NCBI GenBank assembly: GCA_903813345.2
Contig: CAIIXF020000001.1
Span: 13,597,915 to 13,661,914 of the forward strand
DNA: 64,000 nucleotides
Reading direction: 5' to 3'
From: Owenia fusiformis
Lineage: Eukaryota > Annelida > Polychaeta > Sabellida > Oweniidae
Each line of letters opens with the position of its first letter. The first letter of the stretch is position 1. Positions 43,301-52,300 of the stretch are shown piece after piece. The notes below the pieces were generated by a model, which was given only the letters and a program-made list of their open reading frames with translations, had not been told where the DNA came from and did no database searches. The translations under genes and the position numbers were made by a program.

Positions 43301-46300
43301 CTACATGTAAAATTACATCTCGAAATGTGGTTTTAAAAAGTGTTTATCAACTTTGAAAAATTAATTTTCTTTGAAAATGTGACTTCTAGCTCGGGGAGAT
43401 TCCCCATAGACCCCATGCTATAAAACCACAAAAATGAAATATCTTTTCTTTGAGTGGACAGATAATATTTTGCTTTACTGGACATATTTTCATTAGTATA
43501 AGTATCAGACATATAAGGGTTATATGAAAATTGAGCCACTTAAATTAATAATATTCAAGTTTAAGGGAACTTTCTTATATACCTGCCATGTTAATTGACC
43601 CGAATCAGCCACCTGGTGGTGAAACTGGTAACTGCCTACTCGCATTTGGGTAATTGAGAACAATTCTGACCCTTGACAACCGATTATTAGGTGACCTGTT
43701 GTCAGGGTCAAGGTCTATAGGTCAAGATCATTTCAAGGTCATCAATATCTAAATATTTGGCGTTTTGTGAATCATGAATGTGTGACCTGAGGTCAAGGTT
43801 ATTTCAAGGTCAAATATCAGTATCTAAGTATTTGGTGTATTAAGGCCCTGGTATCTGCTGTGGCCCCTAGCGACTCATGATAGGGTGACTTCCAAGGTCA
43901 ATATCTAGCAATTTGGAGTTTAAAGGCAATTGAGAACAATTGTGACCTTTGGAGACCAATGATTAGGTGACCTGGTTTCAAGGTCATTTCAAGGTCAATA
44001 TCTAAGTTGTTGGCAAATGTGGGGCTACAGTCCTATTTAATGACCAATGATAAAATGACCAGAGATCTATAAGTCAATGTTTATGGATCAAGATCATTTC
44101 AAGGTCATAGCTCAATATCTAATTAGTATTTGGCGTTTTGGGGCTGAACGTGTTTTTGTGAAAACAATATGATTTTTCTTATGTAAAGTCCCTGTGATAA
44201 AAATGATATCATCCAACTTCTTCACTTGAAAAGAAAAAAACATCATGAATCCCCCTCAACCTTTATTTTTCAACTTATTTTTTATGATTTCATTCTGGTT
44301 TAATTACTTGACAACTTAATGATACACTACATGATTTTACTACTATATGTACGGGTATAAGCATCAAATGTGGTGCCACCTGTTATTAATAACATTCGTA
44401 ATAATGCTTGAATGTATCAAAAAATTGAAATTGAAAATATAAATATTTGAAAATATATCTGAAATATTATTGATAAGATCCCCACCTTGTCACTTTTTGA
44501 AAAATATTAGGCTTATTTTCTAAAGTATTTTTTCTTAATTCGAATATATCAAAAGTTCTTCTACGCTAATGAATTAACAAATTCTGAAAAGGGGACGGGT
44601 ATTGAAATGCGATAAAGTTAAAAACCATAAGTTCCATGTTATTTTCCATTGGAAAAACTCAAACTATCCATTGTTTTCAACATAATTGTGGTCATTGAAA
44701 ATTAATATCTCCAAAACTAGACTTTCATTACAATTCTACTAATGAAAAAGTTTTAGATCACTTGTTGAATAATATTTTCATGCAATTCAAATAAAAAAGA
44801 AGAACCTCTGTTGAGTAAATAATTTCAAAAAATGTTGAGAAGGGTTCCCCATTCATAGTTTTTTAGATTGTTTGAATGATATTTTTATAATCATTGAGAA
44901 TTGAATTTTCTTGAAAGATAACATATTGTGTTTTTGAGAAATGTCATATTTATATTGAGAAAGTAGTCATGGTAAAATATATGACGATCAGATATCACTT
45001 GCCATACTATACCTGGTCCTTTGCCAATTTGAAGTGAATTGTAAAATCATATCGGAAGAGAGGACATCCAAATATGAGGTCATTAGTTTAATGACTGCAA
45101 TCAGTAATCAACAGCCACGAGAGTTACTTTCTCTAGTAATTCTGAATTGGATCAGCATTGTATTGTATTGTATTGTATTGTATAATATGACCATTTAATT
45201 CACACTAGTGTCTTCATATGCCTGGACTAAAAAATCCCGAATCTGTTTGGGTGAAATAACCAAATGTGACCAATAATATGAGTATATTTGAGTATTGTCT
45301 CTTCACTTTCCAGTCAAAAATGTAAGATTTAAAAATATTTTTACAAATAATTGCAGTAAAACATGCAAAATATAATGCACATTGGTTATTGAAATGTAAA
45401 GATAGTCCATGAGGGTATGGTTATATTATTAAAAACAATTATGGTAAAAATTGGGTATTTCTAACCATATAATGCTTTTTATTCCAAGTTCAAAGACATT
45501 CTTCCTATTTTACCTCTGAAATGATTTTCATACCACCGAATAACCATTATATCAGTTTCTGGCAAAGTAAATAAGTGTAGGGCTTACACAAGGATCAACG
45601 TTTTTTAAGACTGTTTATGTACTTGTATATCCCCTGCCGTTCTAAGAGGAAGAGCAATGAATTGCGATTTTCAGTCAAAACAATGAAATAAACACAATCT
45701 GTTTATTTTGTTAAACATTTAACAAATAAAATTGTGTTTAACCTTATATTTTTTCAAAACATCACTAAATATGAAAATATTGCAAATAAAGTTGATCCTT
45801 GTGTGAGCCCTATATTTGTTTACTTTGCCAAAAATGAATATAATGGTAATCAAAATATTTTGAAAACATTGAATAGGTGAAATAGGAATATTATCATTAA
45901 CAACCATGACTTTTGAATAAATATGGTATTTTCAGGTCAGAAATATATAATTCTTCACAATTATTGTTTTTTATAAAAATGGCCACACGCAAATGGACTA
46001 TCATACTAATCAATATCAAATTTGCCTCCTTTATTGTATACCCATTGCTATTATTTGAAAAAAATAATTTTTTATCAAACTCATCTTTTTGATGGTTGCA
46101 CCTTGGTGCAAGCCGTTTAGCCCTTTCGTGTCACCTTTTTGAGTGCAGACAAGTAAAAATGAATAGTTGATGGACCAATCTATAATGATAATGGGTCACT
46201 TCATAGTAAGCTACCACAACATAGGTTTTTGTGATTTTCTGGGGTTTTGGCACACACTATGTCATTGTAATTGGATTTGGATCTTACTTCAAGAAATGTC

Positions 46301-49300
46301 TGTTTTAATCATACCGATAAGTGATTAAAGTAGTAGAAAATGCACTAGTTTACAACAGTAATAAAATTTAGTCATCATTTCCAGATATTAACATCTCCTA
46401 TGACACATCAATTCAGGAATTTTTTCCTCAACTTCTGACACCTGCAGGACAAAGGATAAATCAAAAAGGTGTGATGTAAGTACTGACCTGCTCTAATACA
46501 AAACTATCGTCAAATCGTGAAATTATCACTGTCGATAGATGGTCCTCATCCTTCACTTTATCTGGGGGTCCAGCCTTCTCTATGGCAGCTACAACTGCAG
46601 CTATATCAGTGTTCGTTGAGAATGACGTTCGTGGTGGAGCTTTTGTTCGTGCTGATCGCTTAGTACGCTCAACAGGGGCAACAACTGCTGCAGATCGTTT
46701 CTGGTTTTTCTTACCTATACTTTTACCTTTTGATCCCTGTAAAACAATATATGATGCGAATGTAAAATAACATATGATGCAATGTAAAATAACATATGAA
46801 GTGACTGGAGGCAATAGAATCAAAAATAGAACTACATTAATTATTATTCTATTTTCTGAAATAGCTGTAAATGAGTAACATCTGACTTTTGTTTTATGAT
46901 CATAAGAACTTACCCTGGGTCGCCCACTTGGGCGTTTCAGTAAGCCCATACCCATAGGTTTTCCCTTGCCTGGACCTGGGGGTAAGAGGGGACTACTCCC
47001 ATCCTCACTCTTCTCTCCCTCTGCCAGGCAAACCTAAATGTACACAGTTCATGAGTTAAGCACACTTATTCTCTTACAATAAAGTACAACAATTTGTTAC
47101 AAAATCATTTTCGTGAAAATTAAGTGTCATTTAAATCGAAAGGTGTATTTGAGAAAAATTAACATATATAGATTGCAACGGAGCTGTTTTATAACTAAAA
47201 CACACTCTTTGGGTGAAACTATTATAATTAAAAACTCTGAACAGTACCATAAAATATATAACATCAGAAGTCACATCCCCACAAAACCATGTTTTTAGGA
47301 ACATTAATTCTAGATTTGAACAAAATATGCAATCTGGAAATATGAAATAAGTGTGCTTTACCTTTTCTTGATCCACATCCATATTCATTGAAGATTCATC
47401 AACAGGCAATGAATCCTGGGATGTTTGGAGGATGTCCTCTTGGCCTGTGTCATCATGTACAGAGCTACTATCTCCATCCGCTGTAAAAAATAAAATGTAA
47501 CTGCTATGGCTCTCCAAAAGATATTTCTTTTTTGTACCTTTGTTAGACTGTTATGAATACCTCAAATTGTTACTTTCTATTGCCTTGAAAAGTTGGAGAC
47601 AATATGTCACCATTTGTGGTGGTCTGACTCAAAAGTCATATCAAAAATGTCCAAGTTAGCATATTGGCTGTCAACAGACTTTTTAAGTCTGGTGGAAAAA
47701 TGCAATGCAGCTAAACCAAGGTAATATGAAAGAAAGGTCTAAATGGAGCATGATGACTTTCACTATAATCAAAAAGATTTATGATGACCAATTTTGATTA
47801 CTGATTTCATATTACATTTCAATGACAATCAAGGCAACCATCATCTCATTCTCTACTTTTTCCATCACATTATGATCCTGGCGCATTTATCCTTAACAAA
47901 TCAACTTACGTTTCAGTGTGTTTTCTTCCACATCTTCTTTCATGTCCAGTTCCTCTATGACACCACTGTGTATGCTGCTCAGATTACTGCTCTCCTGTAA
48001 TACAATTTTCAGTTTAATATCTCAATATAAATTCAACATTATCTGATAATAACACCCCAGTCACATTTCCTACGGCGACTTTGCGGTCTATCATTTCTGC
48101 GGCCAGTAACATTTCTACGCTCGCCGTGGAATTTCTGCGCTCTCATACTTTTGCAGTCACATTTCCCACGGCAGCCGCACGGTGAATTTTAAATTTCTGT
48201 TGATAAATAATACTTTTTTTCATTTTATTTACATCGGGACAATTTATAAATGTTATTCATAGTGCTAGGATGTAATATCAAATGAAAAGTGATCGTGAAA
48301 CATTGACAAATAATGATTCAATCTTGTTGAGCCAATTGATTTCTACGGGGACCTCAGAAATGAACAAATATTATAACTCCGAGTTATAATTTCTACGGCG
48401 ACCCTGCGGCCTGTAAAAAACTGGATACGCCGTACGGAGGCCGCAAGGCGAGCGTAGTTTTCCTACGCTCGCCGCAGAAATACACTGATTTAATTGATCT
48501 GCGGTCGACGCACGGTCTCCGTACGACAAATGTGACTGGGGTGTAAACAATCGCACCATTTGTGCTAACATGCTAATATCTTCTTTCAACGATTTGGTAT
48601 GCATGAATCTGTAAATACATTGGTTAAATATTTTGCCATGAGACGAGTTTGTAACAAAACAATTTATGTTTTATACATACCTCTACATCCATGGGCATCA
48701 TAGGATTTCCATTCTTACACACAGGACATGAATAATCACTGTTTTCTATGCCATCAGTCTGCTGCTTCTTAATGACAGCTTCATCAATGGTCTCATCACA
48801 GTCTGAGTGCACATGTCTGAAACAGAGAGGAGATGTATGTAATACACTATTTAAGGTAGCAGTAACATTGGCTGTAAGCTGTCTCTCCCTATGGATAGCA
48901 GGGATTAGAAAAACTGTGTAGGAAGAACTATGAGATTCTAGAGATGGAAGTGTATACATGACGGATGTACTGTTTTTCAGTAGTGCCCAATCCAAGATGA
49001 AGGTTTAAAAAGTATTTTGAAACTGGAATCGATTTGTTTTACATTTTTTAAAGTACTCACTTTTTACAGCCAGTGCACATGACCATTGCCTTCTGTGTAA
49101 ACTGCCTATAAGCTTTGCCACACATAGGGCAGGAGAGACCTTTGTTCCTCTGCTGATAGCAGCTATCACATACAGTGTAGTTGAGGTGCCACCTAGAACT
49201 GGGCCCTGACCCAGGTGTCCTAGACCCACAGTCACCACAAACACGACAATTCTGCAATCCAAGCAGTTCATTGTACAGTAAAAACTGTCAAAGTGTAACA

Positions 49301-52300
49301 TTAAAACTCAAATTTATACAAACTAAATTTCAACTTTCCAGGTGTAAAACTTGGAGAAATTATTTCAATTACAAAGTCTGAACAAATTTGGATGATGATT
49401 TTCAGATTAATGTTCACCCATTGTACATACTGTAATTTTTAATATAAAAACTTCTGTATAACTCTATACACTCCTTGTGATGTTGAAATTGTCAAACTAG
49501 AGAACAAACCTTGCACTTCCAACCATTCTTTGGTATAGTTGTCATGACTGGTTTGAGACAGAATGTATGATAGCCTTTGTCACATATGTCACACACTAAC
49601 ATTTTATTGTCATCCCCTGGTTGCCTGGAAAACAGTATTCAGCAGAGCTGTGATACTCAATGTACAAACTTAACTCTCAAAATTACAATTCATCAATTTT
49701 AGCCACAAAAAAAGAAGCGACCTCATTATTTCTTTACAAGTAGGGCTCTCTTACATAATACAAACACTGTGATAGAAACCAGTAACCATTATCTTATTTA
49801 TCATTTTACAATCACATATAATATAATATAAACACATAATATAATATATGTTTGCATTTATTAATTAAATGACACATAGAAAATACAGGGAACATGCACA
49901 CACTGAACTTTCAACTGACCTGCATGTCTGACAGATTTTACATTCCGGGCACTGCCAACCCGCTCTCACGACAGGGTTAGTTTCCACAGTGGGGTCGAGA
50001 CAGGTTCCATGATAGTGCTGACCACAGCTGGTACAGAACAGCTGCTCTACGATATCTCCCGGGAGATCACATACGACACAATTGGCTTCTTCTCCAGCTG
50101 GACACAAACAATAAAATGGTTTATTATTCAAATCAAAAATGAAATTTTTGTAATTTGCTGTTCAAGTCTCCACCTGACATGAGCAAAAAGTACATAAAAT
50201 ACAGTATTTATTTTGGCAGTATTTATTCATAATCAAAAATCAAAACGCCAAGCAAAAAATGTGAATAATACAAAAGCCTTGAAAAATACATCTATACAAT
50301 GTAGATAAAAAATATCTCAAACTCCCCTTTGATATTCAAAATAATCAAAATAAAATTTTGCTTGAACATGAAGGATGTAAAGTTCTTGAACTTACCTATG
50401 CTGACAGCCTGGTCAGTATGTTCGGGACAGAGAAGGGACAGTGTCTTGATGTCTTGGAAGCACCCCCCAGCAGATGCACAGGGGTAGTGATATTTCTTAT
50501 TGCACTTGGGATAGCGACATAAAATGGTAGCACCAAATCGCCGACAATAATTGCATTTCTGGCTCATACCAGCAAAAACGGCTTTATCAACGAACTGTAG
50601 GGAATAGTCCTCGGCCTGGATGACTCCCTCGGACCATGCAGCGCAACAATGGTGAGCCCAGGTGTGGCTGGACTCCTCATAGAGATCATGAATGTCAACA
50701 TCTTCCTTGAAACCTACCACAGACAGCTCATCAACGATGGCACAAGGCCGGCCATCATCTGTTGTAGCATGGGGATTTGGTCTCCGAGGAGATTTGCTTC
50801 TTTCTCTGTACAAACAAAATATAAATCAATTTTCATCAAAAAATAAAATATTTGAACCAAGGGAGGAATGGCAAAAGTTGAAGACTTATATTTATCTTTG
50901 TATTTAGACATAATGTTTGCCCAAAATAACTCAAATTTTACACATTAGTAATACATACATAACACTTGACTATGACTTTACTACTACAAAATCAACGCTT
51001 ATATTTACCTATTGGATCTAAGGGGACCCCTATTTCTCCTCCATGTAAGAGGCTTAGGGCTTTTATCAGGTTTATCGCTATCATTTTCTCCTGAGCTTCG
51101 TCGCTTAAGAGCAGCTTGTTTTTTAAATGGGTTGAAGTTATTCGTGGGCTCATAGCGGCCTATATCACCTTGGCCTAACAGGCTCCTAGCACCCAGATTA
51201 CACAGGGAGCAGATCTTATCAGAGTGTTCAAACCTAGAAATATGCATTCCCATTTCACCATCAGTTCTCAACCATAAAATTTGTGAAATCTTTCTTCAAC
51301 TTTTTTTTAACAAAAACGAATTCATCTTATCATATTTCATCATTGCTGACACCTTCATATAACTATACTTGGCCTATACTGTAAAAGCACAATTTATATT
51401 TAACATTTTCGTAATATTCCTTCGTAATATTATTCAGATATGATATATTCCCGGCTGATATCTACCCAAAACCCACTCAAGTATGGGATACAGTGATATA
51501 CATTCACTATATTATAAAAATGTTCATATATGCATATATGAGATAAATTACATATTCAGATTGACAATCTTAACAACTTACATTGGTTCACCAGATTGAT
51601 TAGAGTCTTCTGAGGCAAGCCTCTCAACTGGAGCTGGTGGAGCAAAGCCAGGAGTGGAAGCCCTTGAACTACCCGCTGAAAACACAAACAGAAAACATCA
51701 AATATCAAAGGATAGAGTTGAAAAATGTAGAACAGAGCTATATTAGTAAGCTTTCTGTTATATTCAAAAGCTTAAAATAAAAAGAATTCCAAGTGTTACA
51801 GAATAACATGCATTGTATCAGAAATACAGACGAAATTACACTCCACGTGGTTGACATTTTTACATCAGGAAATCTACATGTAAGTGATGATGTAATGTTT
51901 TCTACATTGTATACTATTGTAACAACTAAAGCATATACCTGAATGCAAGGTGTTCACATCATCGGGACATACATCCATGATATCTTCAGCTTGTGATGGG
52001 GCATCTTCTAATGATTCAGTATCCTGGGGAAGCAGTTCTACTGTATCACTAGATGACGTCTCTGGGGTTCCTTCTTTACTCTTTGGCTTACGACTGCAAT
52101 AAAATTATGTATATTGTATACATGTAATAATTGTTATGTATATATTTCATCAAAAGTTTTATACACAGCAAAACACCATGCTACTTTGTTGTATCCAATT
52201 TGTGCAAATTAGGTTTCCATTTTTTGCTTTATATTTGCTTCATCGTCCACATCAGTTACATTTGCACCAGACACCAGCTGATAAGTGAAATAAGTTAAGC

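Larger units (their letters stand above)
41759..46257. mobile_element. 4.5-kb long-inverted-repeat (foldback) element in KMT2C/D intron 13
   Basis: Left end GTGTGTGCCAAA, right end its complement, with TA on each side (41757-41758, 46258-46259). Inverted similarity runs hundreds of bp, e.g. GGGCTAAACGGCTTGCACCA at about 41,908 and its complement at about 46,110. Inside each arm lies a smaller palindrome (GGGCTCACACAAGGATCAAC facing its complement, 42,165-42,500 and 45,520-45,860). The middle has a TCAAGGTCA-rich array. A TA duplication would fit Tc1/mariner-type but may be part of the repeat. No transposase recognised. Confidence 0.65.
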
